From assembly GCA_029931535.1 (NCBI GenBank), contig JAQPZY010001660.1:2877001-2941000 (forward strand): a stretch of 64,000 bases of DNA, in the 5' to 3' direction. Each line of letters opens with the position of its first letter. The first letter of the stretch is position 1. Below the pieces are notes generated by a model. That model searched no databases and was not told where the DNA came from. It saw only the letters and a list, made by a program, of their open reading frames with translations. Below, in pieces: positions 11,198-23,549 of the stretch. The translations under genes and the position numbers were made by a program. This DNA is from Margaritifera margaritifera. Taxonomy: Eukaryota > Mollusca > Bivalvia > Unionida > Margaritiferidae.

Positions 11198-12625
11198 TCA
11201 TATTCGACATGGGGTTTTGACCTAAAGACTTCTTATGATTTCTAGTTGGTCCTAAATGAAAATGGTGCCAATCTGACATCCAATATGGCCACCACCTTAG
11301 TCATCTTGAAAATTTTGTTATCGCTTCTCCTCCTGAATGAAAAGTCATATTGACATTGGGTTTTCACTAAACGACTTCTTATGCGGTCTACTTGGTCCTA
11401 TATGAAAATGGTGCCAATCTGACATTCAATATGGCCACCACTGCAGCCATCTTGAAAATCTTGTTATTGCTACTCATCCTGAATGGAAAGTCATATCAAC
11501 ATGGAGTTTTCACCACTAGACTTCTTATGATGTCTAGTTGGTCCTAAATGAAAGTGGTGCTGTTCTGATATCCAATATGGCCAACACAATGCCCATCTTG
11601 AAAATCTTGTTATTGCTACTTCTTCTGAATGGATGGTCATATCAGCATGGGGTTTTCACTTAAAGATTTCTTATGATATCTAGTCGGTACTAAATGAAAT
11701 TGTTGCCGATCTGATGTCCAATATGACAGCCATCTTGAAAATCTTATCAATACTCCTCCTGAATGGAAAGTCATATTGACATGGGTTTTCACTAAACAAC
11801 TTCTTTTGATGTCTGGTTGTCCTAAATGAAAATGGTGCCAATCTGACATTCAATCTGGCCACAATGGCAGCCATCTTACAAATCTTGTTATCGCTACTCC
11901 TCCTGAACGGAACACCATATTGATATGGGGTTTTCATCAGAAAACTTCTTATGATGTCTAGTTTGTCCTAAATGAAAACGGTGCTGCTCAGATATCCAAT
12001 ATGGCCATCACAGCAGCCATCTTGAAAATCTTGTTATTGCAACACCTCCAGAGTGGAAAGACATATCAGCATGGGGTTTTCACTGAAAGACTTCTTATGA
12101 TGACTAGTTAAACTTAAATAAAAATGGTGCCAATCTCACATTCAATATGACCACTGTGGCAGCCATCTTGAAAATTTTATCGCAACTTCACCCCAGTGAA
12201 AAGTCATATTGACATGTGGTCTCTACCAGAAGACTCATTACGATATCTGGTTGGTTATAAATTAAAATGGTCCCAATCTGACCTCCTATATGGCCACCAT
12301 GGTGGACATTTTTAAAACCTTGTTATTGATCCTTCTGGATGGATTGTCATATCATATCAACATGGGGTTTTGACCAAAGGACTTCTTTACAATGTTCGGT
12401 TGGTCCTAAATGAAAATGGTTCTGATATGACATCCAACGTGGCCACCATGGCACCCATCTTGAAAATCTTGTTATCACTACTTCTCCAGAATGGATGGTC
12501 ATATTCACATGTGGTTTCACCAAAAGACTTCTAATGATGTCTAGTTGGTCCTAAATGAAAATGGTGCCAATTTGACATCCAATATGGCTGCTACAGCAGC
12601 TAATTTGAAAATCTTGTTATTGCTC
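11198..12625 (+). repeat. Tandem satellite, ~146 bp unit, about ten units
   Basis: Units begin with variants of TCATATCAACATGGGGTTTT near 11199, 11346, 11491, 11637, 11772, 11916, 12063, 12205, 12353 and 12499. Most contain CCTAAATGAAAATGGTGCC, CCAATATGGCC and GCAGCCATCTTGAAAATC. Units differ by many substitutions and small indels, so the array is old. Stray units occur at 4239-4460 and 57460-57700. No coding role is apparent. Confidence 0.9.
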
Positions 12626-12664
12626 AAAAATATGACACATGCAAAATACATCAAATTTTTTTTC

Positions 12665-12689
12665 AACCACTTGTCCAGGACAAGTGGTT
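12665..12689. other. Perfect 25 bp palindrome
   Basis: Two 12-base arms (AACCACTTGTCC) flank a single central A. It lies just after the satellite array and beside the hAT remnant. The role is unknown. Confidence 0.7.
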
Positions 12690-12829
12690 TCAGAAAATTA
12701 GCTTGTCCTACCTAGATTTGATGAGATGCATACATTTTAATCCATAGAAAAAACAAAAGAAATAATGTACAACATATTTATTTCTTCAAAGGGCTTAAGT
12801 TTTTAGTTTTTTTATTGTCAAGGTATCTT

Positions 12830-13410
12830 ATATACGGTACACTATTTCTTGCTCTGATACGGTAGCATCTGTACTTCATCAGCAAGAATAGAAAGGAATT
12901 TACTGGAATTCCGACTTTCCCTAAATTCTTCTCTCAAGACTTGATCAATTGACAAAACAAAGTCTCTGGCCCTGAGACTGTTCTCCTGGAGTGCACACAG
13001 CATTTCCATATAAAAAATGGTCTTCCATATTGGGCTAGAGTGTAGGCTGTGGTAAAGAGATCTCTCATTTTATTTCTTTCCATTTCATTCTCACTTATTT
13101 TTAAAATTTTCTTTCCCAGTGGAGTGTTAGAAGCTCTAACCTCAGGGATTTTCTGCACATGCTGGGTAGTGGTGTCATGCATATACTGTGCTGCAAAGGC
13201 ATTATGAGGTCCAAAACTGTCATGAGACTTGTTTGATTAAATCCTGAATTTGTCAGTTGCATTGACAAATACACTGGTTGAATTTCCAATCCATTCCAGT
13301 TTGGGATATCGTTTGCAATAACAACAAAACATCTTTCCTTCAGAGTCAGTGAATTCAAGCCATGGAAAATTATCAACCCAATGTGGCTGAAAATTTCATT
13401 GTCAATTAGC
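12830..13410 (-). pseudogene. hAT transposase remnant, ZNF862-like
   Basis: Read on the minus strand from 13405, the first part gives WLEFTDSEGKMFCCYCKRYP followed by VNATDKF, the pattern of a TTF/BED-type zinc finger. After one in-frame stop come AFAAQYMHDTTTQHVQK and MRDLFTTAYTLAQYGRPFF (13035-13215). A frame change leads to MLCALQENSLRARDFVLSID and FLSILADE, then TDATVSEQEIVY. These blocks match the order in ZNF862-like hAT proteins, where the ADE..TD block holds the first catalytic acid. Frameshifts and stops show it is dead. A domesticated host gene is unlikely given these breaks. Confidence 0.75.
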
Positions 13411-13419
13411 TGTGTCATA

Positions 13420-14050
13420 ACTGACCTTTTTTGCTGCCACGGAGTCTGGCTTAATGTCTCTTTGTAGAAATAGTTACCTCAGACTCAGTGGCAGCCTTAT
13501 TTTTTATCCCTCCACATTCATGTGAATTTTCCTTCTCTGAATCTTCCTTATGATCTACCTTGCAAAATAATTTAGTTACTGGTAACTCATTTTATCCAAA
13601 TAGAAAAGATCACCTCATTTGACAACTACTTCTGCTAAAGTGATCATAACATACAATTTGTCATTTAAATGCTAGCGCAGACCGCTCCTTAATTAGCATA
13701 TTTGTTTTATTTCAAACACGGTATCACATGTTCAAGTTGATTCTCTGTATAATCAATTTAAACATTGAAGACTCGTTACTGTGGTTTAATCAGTTCATAA
13801 AGAAAACAGACACTTGTGTCAGTGAAGTGCCTTCATTAGATCATTGCAATGACTTGTTGGATTGAAATCAAAGAGTGATCTGCTCGTGAGTATCTGGGTT
13901 GAGTAAACGCAATATAACAAGCCGATTTCAAACACTGCTAATTAATCAATCTGGATTTGTTTTGTTTGAAGTGTTTTGATTGGCTGATCATTTGGTTGCT
14001 TAACCCAAACTGAACAGTGCTAGACATTGGGCTATAGATATACATGTATA
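13420..14050. other. Non-coding, no feature supported
   Basis: I see no coding frame with recognisable motifs and no clear repeat in this AT-rich stretch. Confidence 0.4.
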
Positions 14051-14059
14051 TGGATCAAT

Positions 14060-14196
14060 CTCATTTTGTCTACTCTCAAATCATCAATTCCCATGTCATC
14101 TACTAGCAACCTGCCCAGTCTCAACTTGTCTACTGTGACAAATCAGCTAATACCATCTTGTCTACTGTTTTAATTGCCTAATCCCTGTTTGTCTAC
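14060..14196. repeat. Degenerate minisatellite, ~32 bp unit
   Basis: TTGTCTACT or a one-base variant recurs near 14066, 14095, 14126, 14160 and 14189 with diverged spacers. It is a short, old tandem array. Confidence 0.6.
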
Positions 14197-14772
14197 TTTA
14201 TTATGATTTTTAAAATGATAAGTACACTTTATACTTGTTAATTTTAAACATTTAGTTTTATTGTATATATAGTTTGTTGCATATGCACAGTTCCGATATT
14301 TTTTAAATTTTACATTTATGTAAAATCGACATCTTTTAAAGTAAAATCACATTAAATCAGCAAAATTTGCACGTGTCTTAGTGTCCACCTAAGTACCCAA
14401 CAACTCATGAGTCGTCCAAGCTTATTTTCTCATAACAGGATATGCTTTGTGGGTGCATGAACATTGATGTTAGAATTATACATTGATATGAAGAAGAAAA
14501 AAGAAAAAAGAAAACAATCTCAGGAGGGTATTCATAAAAGGTGTCTAGTGTTATGCATTGCAGCTTTGCCAACTACTGTAATGGAACCCATTTAGAACAA
14601 TGTTGGAGAAAACAGTAAAATTTTGTTCATTTAAGCCAAATTTAACATTTGTTCAGTAGTTTAAGTATTTTGCTTACCAGGCTTGCAGAAATAAAAATTA
14701 TTCAACTTGTTTCATAAATTTAATTTCAAGAGATCACCCTTGTAAGATCCTCTTTTTATGTGGTCTGATTAT

Positions 14773-14832
14773 GGTGGCATTGTCTGCATATGGATTTGAA
14801 TATAGGTGGCATTGTCTGCATATGGATTTCAA
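14773..14832. repeat. Short tandem duplication
   Basis: GGTGGCATTGTCTGCATATG occurs twice about 34 bp apart, followed each time by GATTT. Confidence 0.7.
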
Positions 14833-14971
14833 TATTATAGGGACTTCATTAGTACTTTACCAAAAAATTCTGCTGAATACATGCATTTAGATAGCAAACT
14901 CTATACTTAAGAATTCTCCTTCCCAGTTATATAAAGTTAGAAAGCATTAGACAGTTTAGTCTTACTAATGT

Positions 14972-15096
14972 TAAGCATGTCACTGTGAGTTATTTTATGG
15001 ATTAGTATAGAGACACACGCCATACATACATAAGCATGTCACTGTGAGTTATTTTATGGATTAGTATAGAGACACACACCATACATACATAAATGC
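14972..15096. repeat. Near-perfect tandem duplication, ~63 bp unit
   Basis: The unit starting TAAGCATGTCACTGTGAGTT and ending CATACATACATAA is present twice with one visible difference (CACGCC versus CACACC). This is a recent duplication. Confidence 0.85.
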
Positions 15097-15099
15097 TCT

Positions 15100-16480
15100 A
15101 ATGAGTCTGGTTTCTTGAAAAAGCACACTGTGTAATGAGGACCTAGTCAGTAAAAACTTATTGAATTCAGAAATCATTGTAAGTCAAAGAGAGCACAAGT
15201 TGCTTTCCAAACCTTAATCCCTCTTCCATAAATCTAATGGTATTAATGCTATTTGCAACCGATGTCTCATATGATTGAGCTGTATTAATGGATTGGTGAA
15301 AATGTTCCATATAAGGATGCTGTATACTTTAGCAAAGCATGTTAAATTGCAAGGATGATTTTGAATCAGCAGAAATCATGTGGCTGCCTCATCACTTCTC
15401 ATTTGCTTGATCTCCAGTTGTAATTAGGTCAGAGTATGAAATTGTGTAATTATATTACAGTAAAACCCATCTTGAGAGACCAGTGTTTCGGAGACCATTT
15501 GTTTTGAGAGAGCAGATTCATAATGCACAGGTCAAATTTCTTATATAATTTCATGACCTCTTTTGAGAGACTACCTGTCTTGAAAGACCATTTTTAGATG
15601 GTAGAAGTGGTCTCACAAGACAAGTTTTTGTGTAAAGTTGTAGATGATATTTCCAGAACCATGGTTTACCATATAGAGCCATGCCAGGACATGTCTCTTT
15701 TGTTTGTGACAAAGGTGAAGTTGTGGAGTTGTGACATGTATGTGTGTTAATCATCTTGTATTCATTTATTTCCTGGCATCTGCACAGCAATATGTTTTCA
15801 GTTGTTTAAAATGGGCATCTCTTATGTTACCATCAGTGAATTTTCCTGAAGATTTTGTACATTGGATCCATTTAAGGTGGCATAACACACCAGAGGTAAT
15901 TATGGAATCAAGAGGTAAATGGTAAAGGTCACAAAGAATTGTTGTTTTTCGCATCAGCAATGATACATTCAGAATTTAAAGATAATTAGTGCCTGAATTG
16001 TTAATCTATTTTAGGGCATTGCATACATGTTATATCTCCAGCATTTTCTGGAGTCTCCATGCATTTTGTACATATTTTTGTCTGTCTCCAGCACTAATGC
16101 ATGGGAGACAAGATCTCCAGCACTTCTGCATGGGAGACAAAGTCTCCAGCATATTCAAATCATATATATGTGACAATCTTTAAAATACTTAAAAACTTAG
16201 AAAGAGGTGCCTATTTTTCAATAGATAAATACCTGTTTTCAGTTTTGCAATTCTTCATAAATTTTCAAGAGTGCAAGCCCAAAGGGATTATGCAAAAGAT
16301 TGCAACATTGAAAACAGGTATTTATCTGTTGTAATAGATACCCATTTTAAGTAATTATTTTGATTCTAGCATGAAAAATAAAGAAACAAAAACAGTTGTT
16401 TACTATAAACTCTTGACCAGGCACTACATGTACATCATGCAGGTGTCTGGCAGTGAATGTTAGTTTATATTGAGCATTGC
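15100..16480. other. Non-coding; small local repeats only
   Basis: At 15461-15625 the phrases GAGAGACCA, TTTGAGAGA and TTGAAAGACCA recur and may be a decayed transposon end. At 16085-16165 GGGAGACAA..TCTCCAGCA recurs three times. I see no coding frame with recognisable motifs. Confidence 0.4.
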
Positions 16481-16507
16481 TGTTGGTGACATGTGACTTC
16501 AAAAGAG

Positions 16508-16620
16508 GTATGTATCATGTAAGATGTGTGTATCATATAAGATGTATGTATCATGTAAGATGTATGTATCATATAAGATGTATGTGTCATGTAAGAGGTG
16601 TGTATTATGTAAGATGAATA
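16508..16620. repeat. 18 bp minisatellite with alternating variants
   Basis: The unit TGTATCATGTAAGATGTA and a variant with CATATAAG alternate for about six units. This suggests a 36 bp higher-order unit. Confidence 0.8.
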
Positions 16621-16964
16621 CCAGTTTCTGTCCATGTGTTCTATATGGAGACAAAAATGACTCCTGTTAAAATTAATGATAATTTGTTGACCAGCTTGGT
16701 TTTAAACAAGGTCAGGCTTGATATCGGAACAACCTCCACTCGTGCATTGTCTTGAAAATTTTGATTTCTACATGGAAATATGTATGTAATTTACATTTAT
16801 GTCCACTAAAGGAGACTATTTTTTGTTGCTGTTTGTTTTTGGAGAAATCTCCAGCATTTTTGTTGAATCTCCACCATTTTCAAATATTGTCTCTAACATC
16901 TTGCTCACAAACTTACATGTATGCCATTGTGTGACTGATGCTGTACTATAGTAGTCTTCGTTGT

Positions 16965-17160
16965 CATTGGTTTTGATTTAGTTTTTTATGGCACAGCAAC
17001 ACAAGTAGGTTATTTAGTGCCGAGGCAATTGATATAAAGTACCTTGCCCAATGACACACCATGCTAACCAATCTGTGCTGATCTTTTTGTAGGATTTTGA
17101 ACCTGCACCCCTTTCGGTCACAAGCCGGAACACTAACCACTGAGCCACCAGAGCGTTTTT
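16965..17160 (-). mobile_element. tRNA-derived SINE, type 1
   Basis: Read on the minus strand, the head contains TGGTGGCTCAGTGGTTAGTG (box A-like) and GGTGCAGGTTCAAAATCC (box B-like). The body contains TTGGGCAAGGTACTTTATA and the tail GTTGCTGTGCCATAAAA. The same layout is found on the + strand at 54025-54220. Confidence 0.75.
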
Positions 17161-17734
17161 AATTTGTCAAAAATTTCCATTCCATTTCCGGTATTTTAAA
17201 TAATATAAATTCATGTGTTGTTTAGTTGTAAAAAGCACAGAACCATTAAGAAAAACAGTGATAAAGATGTTACAAATTATCTTACAGACAAAGGTACATC
17301 ATTACACTGAAAAAAGCAACAAAAAAAAAAGAACTGATATAATGTTGGATGTAGCAGGAGAAAGAATTGGTTATGATAGACTGAAGTTATGGGCTATGAT
17401 AACTGGACATAATAATTAATTTTGGGTTTGAATGAAAATTGCAAACCCCCAGTGATAGCAGTGATCAAAGTCGAAGTAATTTACCACTGTAAATATTGTT
17501 GGAATTAATATTCAAAATGCATAACATAGGTCCATACAATTAAAATAATAAAAATAAACAAAAACAGACACAAGTTCATTTTGGGATGTAAACAGGTACA
17601 TTGTTTATCTTAAAAATAATAATAATAATAATAAACATTATTTAATGAGGGTAGCTCAGTTATAATAAACTATTCTCCCCTTAGGCCCTTAAAGCAAACA
17701 AAGTAGTTAAGAGAATTCTTGATATGACCTACAT

Positions 17735-18585
17735 TATTGCACCTAGGATCCCAAGGGCAGGGGACACTTTGGCCCCCATCCTCCAAATCTGGGGGACACA
17801 CAGCATTTTAAACGGACAAAAGAAAAATGGTATATAGTACTTAATATACTAGTAATAGTAAAAAACAATGAGATAATCTTCTTTGCTTTGATAGTTTTTG
17901 TCACCTGAACTTTGTCGTCTGTACTGTACTATCATCTTTTCCTGGGACACTTACATTATTGTAATAAACGTTTTATAAAGTGCTAAAGTAGCTCATGAAA
18001 ACATTAACATGTTTGAATGTCTGATCCACCGGAAATGAGCTGCAATTTTCCATTCCAGATCTTGCTCTTGTTTAACTTTCATGTTTATTCCTTATCTACC
18101 AGCATTTATTATAAAAATTCCTATTTTTTCTAAATTACATTTCTTTTTAAATTAGTTGTTTACAAATTAAATGATAAATTGTGTATTTACATAAATTTAG
18201 TTCCTTTTGTCATTAATTCAACCTCAGAACAAATTAAATCTTCATAGTCATAGGTGTGCCATAAACCTCAAAAATATGTTACACTATTAGCCTTGAAAGA
18301 CTTTACATTGCAAGTCAGACGACTACCACAAACCTTGAAGATTTTAATTGCCAAAATATGTTGTTTAAAATGGATATTAATTGCCATCTTACAGGTTTTT
18401 TTTTGCTTTCAATGACTTTAGCCATTGCTAATGCCAACATAGACATGGATGGATGTGCTCTAAAGAAAAGTAATAAGCATATTTTGCATTTTTTCTTCCT
18501 GATGAAAATGTGTGCCCAGGGGGTGGACAGTGGTCAAGATTTGGGGTACATAGGACACAAAATGCAGGAAATCCGCAATCCTGTG
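17735..18585. repeat. ~850 bp dispersed repeat, copy 1 (uninterrupted)
   Basis: It aligns over its length with 23384-25108 once the hAT insertion in that copy is removed. Shared blocks include GGCAGGGGACACT, GGGGGACACACA, CATTATTGTAATAAA, ATTTATTATAA and GACATGGATG. No protein is recognised. It keeps the empty insertion site AGTTTT (17894-17899). Confidence 0.75.
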
Positions 18586-18599
18586 CTCCTGGTGCACCA

Positions 18600-21030
18600 C
18601 TGGACCTACATATAAGTAAAGGTAGCATACATGTTATAATAAAACAATTATAAAACTCAATTTTAAAAACTAATTCTATAATTCAGTATATTTAAACAAC
18701 TTTAGGGAATGTATTACTTATTAATCAATTTGCACTCCTCTTCTGTAGGAGATAATCATATGTTTTGGTTTTAAACACATTTAGTTTTCTTTCTTCAGAC
18801 AATAATTTTTGGGAATTACCTCCATAAGATAGCACTAGGCAGATGATGTTTTCTAAATATTGTTTTTGGCCAGGGTGTTAAGCAGCTGTCATTTATAACT
18901 GATCTTAATTGAGGTTTATCATATACTGTTTCTCCCTTAAAGTTAAGCATATTTTGTAAACATATTGGACAACTTTAATTTTTAGCTTGAAACATTCATA
19001 TGAATTTGTGGTAATTAAGTTGATGTTCAATTTGGGCCCATTTTAAGTTGGAAAATAGATTTTCATGTACTGTGTCATGCTGTAGATTAAACATATTCTT
19101 GCTGCCCTCTTCTGAACGTTTTTCAATCCTGTCAGTAATTCTTGCAGCAGCTTTTCCCCTAATTGTACAGTTCAAAAATGGGAGAATCAGAATGTAATGC
19201 TTTAGAGAATAATTTACGTGATTTGGATGGCACATAACTTTTAATGCTCTGTAATAGATTACGGAGTTTAATGTAGAACAGACATAATGAAATCAAATGT
19301 ACAACAAACACATTCGCATTTGGCACATTCTGAAGCATTCTATGGTGATTGTGTTATGACTAGTGGTTTGATGATCAAGCAGAATAATTGAAGATTGGTC
19401 AGTAAAGTCAGACAACCAAATGTTCAATTATGATTTTCGATAATTGATTATTAATGATTACAATAATACTCTTTGGGAAAGTTTAGAATACTTTAAAATC
19501 TGAACATTTTCACCGTGTCACCAAGCACTGTGTTTATTAGATGAATGATAGTCCATCCTGAAGACACTATTGGTTGCAGATCACCAGTACTAGCCATTTG
19601 AAGCTTTCATTAGATGCTGTTATCTGGTGATAATGAGAGTTCATGGAGTTTGTTCTGCTGTAAATAAAAGAAATAACCAGCTAATTGTGTGAAAATCAAA
19701 CTCTATAAGAAGACAATGATTTTTAAAAAAATATCCATATGTTGACTTTTTCCCTTAAAATGTTATTTAACCACGAAATCATCCTGGAAAAGTATAATTC
19801 ACAAATATCAGCCTTTGGTTAAAATAGCCTTTAGTGTTCTAATTGAACCTAAATACAATCAACAGTGACAAATGACAATTGTGGCAGAACAAAATATCCA
19901 CAGTTATTTTAAAAATATGAAAATAGTAAAGTCAGAGTAACATTATTTAATGCAACCAAGAACATAAACAAGATGGAGAACAACAAATATGTCAGTAAAC
20001 TGTTTGAATTTCCACTGTGAAAGCAATGTTCCTAAGTTATATTGTTGATGAATAAAGTAGAAAATATCCAATTATAATTGATGATTGCGCAGTTCTGATG
20101 AACCATTCATCAATATTTACATTTCAACTGATTCCCAACACTAGTTAGGGCATACCACTGAGAAATTGTCTCTAGATACAACATTATAAAAACTTTGTGA
20201 AGGGACTAAATTTTGAGTTGAGTATGTACCCAAGCTGAGAAATTTTAAGTGTTAGCCTTTTCATGACCCTATATATGGAGGGGCCACATAGTGATACACA
20301 TGTCCATCTCGTTCAATCCATCAGACTGCCCCCATTTGTCCATCACTTTGTTTTTCCCTGAATAACATTGGGAGGATTTCATAGATTGAAACCAAAGTTG
20401 TAATGAGGCTTTATCTTGAAAAGACTTGGGCCAAGTTCGATTGTCACCATTTTCTGGCAAAATTTGACCCAGTTGTGACCCGATTTTGGCTTATATCTTT
20501 CCCTTGCTAGTACCAAGCTCTTGTTTATTGGACTATGTTGGCAGGGGCATCGATGTTATATAAACACATTTCAATTTGGACAAAGATTTCTACTGCTGCC
20601 CCCGAGTTGACCTTCTCATGCAATTAACCATATTTTGTGGAAGACTTTTTTATGTACAGTGTTTTTAAAATTTGTCTTCTGGTGAAAGATCATTGATTTT
20701 CACAAAGAGGAAGTTTGTAAATATTTGATTAAGATTTTCTTTATGTCTTGGTGATATTTTCATTAAATAAGGATATAACCATCTTGTTTCAGCTGCCTTG
20801 CATTGTCACCACCTGGCACCATCTCGAGGCAGTTACCAGATAAAGCCTACATTTTTACTGTGAAATTACAGCCATATTCTGATCTTTGAACTAAATTGAA
20901 ACCGCAAAAAAAAATTAAAAAATTGCATCATTATTTTTTATTCTCTTTCCACACTTAAAGCCTTGCAAAACCCTAAATTTGACTCCCACCAATATCCAAA
21001 ATCTTACAGAAGCATGATTTGCTCATACAA
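18600..21030. other. Non-coding, no feature supported
   Basis: Several open frames occur (for example 18996-19235 and 20269-20460, both minus) but none shows a recognisable motif or exon structure. The DNA is AT-rich with short A/T runs. Confidence 0.4.
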
Positions 21031-21238
21031 TCTGGAAAAAGTATTCTGTACTCCATGCTGCCTAGTGACATTGGTATTAAGGGTAATGAATGGCAGATAA
21101 AGCAGCCAAAGCTGTCTGGCAGTCACCAATTTCTGACCTCAAATATTATAGATATTGGCTTGCACTATATACTTTGCAAAAATATGCAGAACTAAGACTC
21201 CACAAACAAGCTTGAAAACACCAAACCCCTAATTGTAT

Positions 21239-21694
21239 AGTAGTGTCTCTCATATAGAACAAATTGCAGAGATGAGGCGGTATTGTGCCATTTCCATATA
21301 GGACATGCATACCGGAACCATTCATACCTTCTGAAGGTAATCACTGTACTAATTACTGGTAAATTCCTTTCCATATGTACTCGTGTATATGCTTGGTCCA
21401 AATGCAAACAACATAGACCCTTATCTGCCGTCACATTATGCGCCGACAGATCAGGGTCTATGTTGTTTGTTCTAGTGATTAGTCCTTACAAACCGCATAG
21501 ACCCAGATCTGCCGGCGCATTATGGGTCTATGCAGTTTGCAGTTGGTATTGGCATATACGAATATAGTAGTGTCTCTCATATAGAACAAATTGCAGAGAT
21601 GAGGTGGTATTGTGCCATTTCCGTATAGGACATGCATACCAGAACCATTTATACCTTCTGAAGGTAATCGCTACACTAATTACCAGTAAATTCC
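21239..21694 (+). repeat. Direct repeats of ~130 bp flanking a MITE (period ~326 bp)
   Basis: The block starting TAGTGTCTCTCATATAGAAC occurs at 21241 and 21567, each about 130 bp, with the double-hairpin MITE between. Both copies contain the same LINE piece and the start of the inserted element at 21668, so the duplication came after that insertion. Confidence 0.85.
21372..21565 (+). mobile_element. Double-hairpin MITE, copy 2
   Basis: The first hairpin has arms ACAACATAGACCC..ATCTGC and the complement GATCAGGGTCTATGTTGT. The second (CATAGACCCAGATCTGCC) has lost about 13 bp from its right arm, joining CATTATG directly to GGTCTATGCAG. Ends GTACTCGTGTATA and TATACGAATATA fit the family. Confidence 0.85.
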
Positions 21695-22107
21695 TTATAT
21701 ATTTCCTTCATTTTGCCACATTTTTTTTATCAATCCAGTGTACTAGTTATAAGTTCAGATGCACCAAGACAATCTTACTTATGTTAGAGAAATAACTTGG
21801 ACACAACATATCCAAAAATCAGCACAGGTTATGTTACATTTTCTACAAATAGTTGCATTTGAATGAAATGACCAGAAATATTAGTGCAAGTGAGTTTTGT
21901 AGAACTGGCCAAATCACACCTGCTTGCTTTGTCATGCTATGCAAAAACCAAGAGGCTAAACTCAGGTGACTTTAATGCTGCTTTCTATTTAATGCAAGTA
22001 ACATTCTTCACTGGTTAGCAAATCTCCAGAAAAAATCAGTGAAAAGATATTATTGATTTTTTTAGGAACTAGTAGCATGCAATAACAGTTGATTTGCTCA
22101 ATTAGTG
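21668..22107. mobile_element. Small inverted-repeat insertion in LINE family C
   Basis: The LINE reading breaks after CTTCTGAAG and resumes at GAAGGGTAGACC. The intervening DNA starts GTAATCGCTACACTAATTA and ends with an approximate complement (CAATTAGTGCAGTAATAC). TGAAG appears on both sides as a possible target duplication. The uninterrupted LINE copy at 53450-53500 supports the breakpoint. Confidence 0.5.
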
Positions 22108-22544
22108 CAGTAATACTTGAAGGGTAGACCTCGACCAGAGTGCATTCCTTGCCACTGTCCACTGACAGTGGAAAACATTCTTGTTGAGTGTATTGACTTC
22201 CACCCTGTGAGAAAGATTTTTTTTATGTGAACTTAATTAAGAAGCTTGTGCTTTTTAAAAGGATGTGGTTTATATATAAAAAAAATTGACCGTTTACATT
22301 TGGAATTTTATATTTTATATTTTTGGCACTTTTTACCTTTATCTGTTATTGCATCAACCTTTTGAAGAAATTTAAATTCTTTACCTTTTATCTTTTATCT
22401 TCTAGAACTACTTGTTTATGTTTATTTGGAAGGGTACATCTTCCGAATGTTTTTGCAATTTTTGCCTTGACAGTTTTGGAACCAAACTTTTAATCAGCAC
22501 TATACAGCTAAGATTGTGCTGACATGCCATTTAACCCTATACAT

Positions 22545-22742
22545 AGATACATACATACATGTACATGCATATATATATAGATACATACATACATGCATAT
22601 ATACATAGATACATACATACATGCAAATATACATAGATACATACATGCATATATACATAGATACATACATACATGCATATATACATAGATACATACATAC
22701 ATGCATATATGCATAGATACATTTATACACACATACATACAT
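22545..22742. repeat. ATAC/ATAG/ATGC microsatellite
   Basis: It is a tetranucleotide-derived array with blocks such as ATACATAGATACATACATAC. It directly follows the LINE 3' end and is probably its expanded tail. Open frames over it are repeat artefacts. Confidence 0.9.
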
Positions 22743-23011
22743 AGTTTGATTGGCATTTTAGCCTAGTTCATCTCAGGACATCAATATTTGTCACCATTTT
22801 AAGTCTGCTGGTGCTTGTTAGTCTTTTGTAAATAGTTTATTCTAATCCATCCTTCATTAATAACTTTCTTACAGTTCCCTTGAGTGTTACCTTATATGTA
22901 ATAGAGATCAGACAAGTTTTCCAATCAACAAGTCACTTATTTTACAGTGTTATTTTTTACTTGCTTGGTTTCAGGTTTTCCCTAATGAACTAATAATAAG
23001 AAGAATAAGAG

Positions 23012-23118
23012 TACTTTATTTATAGATGGTATAACTCGCTTAGATAATTACAACTAATATCCTAATACTTTATTTATAGATGGTGTAACTCGCTTAGATA
23101 ATTACAACTAATATCCTA
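23012..23118. repeat. Tandem duplication, ~54 bp unit
   Basis: TACTTTATTTATAGATGGT followed by AACTCGCTTAGATAATTACA occurs twice with one visible difference. Confidence 0.85.
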
Positions 23119-23549
23119 CGAGATCCTTGTGATGGATACATGAACTAGGTATACTGTCTTTATCCCAATTCTTCAGATTCCCTAAGTTTTTGGACGCCAT
23201 AATTTTTTTCATACAACAATTTTTTTTTATGCATGTTAAGTTTTCAGACAGTTGTGGTCAGTAATTTTATTCTTGTTCCTAATTTTAATACACACTTTAT
23301 AAGACCAGTTACAGTTTGCATCATAGAACAGAATGGTAATTTGATTTAATACAATGCCCGATATTAGAAAAAAAGAAAACAAAGATACCAGTGTTGCACA
23401 TAGTATCCCAAAGGCAGGGGACACTATGTCCCCCACCCTCCAAATTTTGGGGGACACACAAAATTTTAAAGGGACAAAGGAAAATAGTAGTATATAATCC
23501 ACTGGTAACCCTAAAAAAATTAGACAATCTTGTTTGCTTTTGCAGTTTT

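Larger units (their letters stand above)
21030..22545 (+). pseudogene. LINE 3' fragment with RNase H end, I-like (family C, copy 1)
   Basis: The sequence around 21057-21115 reads LPSDIGIKGNE then ADKAAK after a frame change, the C-terminal part of a LINE RNase H. It continues as NKLENTKPL, SYRTN and LCHFHIGHAYRNH, matching the common LINE tail with consensus L-R-I-G-H-T. The last coding piece (22115-22205) reads RPRPECIPCHCPLT. An AT-rich 3' UTR follows, ending near GTGCTGACATGCC (22516) and a tetranucleotide tail. A second 3' fragment lies at 53180-53880. Insertions at 21372-21565 and 21668-22107 break it. Confidence 0.7.

Noticed and set aside
12934..13418. Two minus-strand frames considered as host exons
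   Set aside because: They join as pieces of a hAT transposase with stops and frameshifts and no splice sites at the joins.
16508..16620. CRISPR-like regular repeats
   Set aside because: Units abut without unique spacers and the sequence is eukaryotic; this is a minisatellite.
22500..22756. Three overlapping frames rich in MYVCIYACM
   Set aside because: Translation of a tetranucleotide microsatellite.
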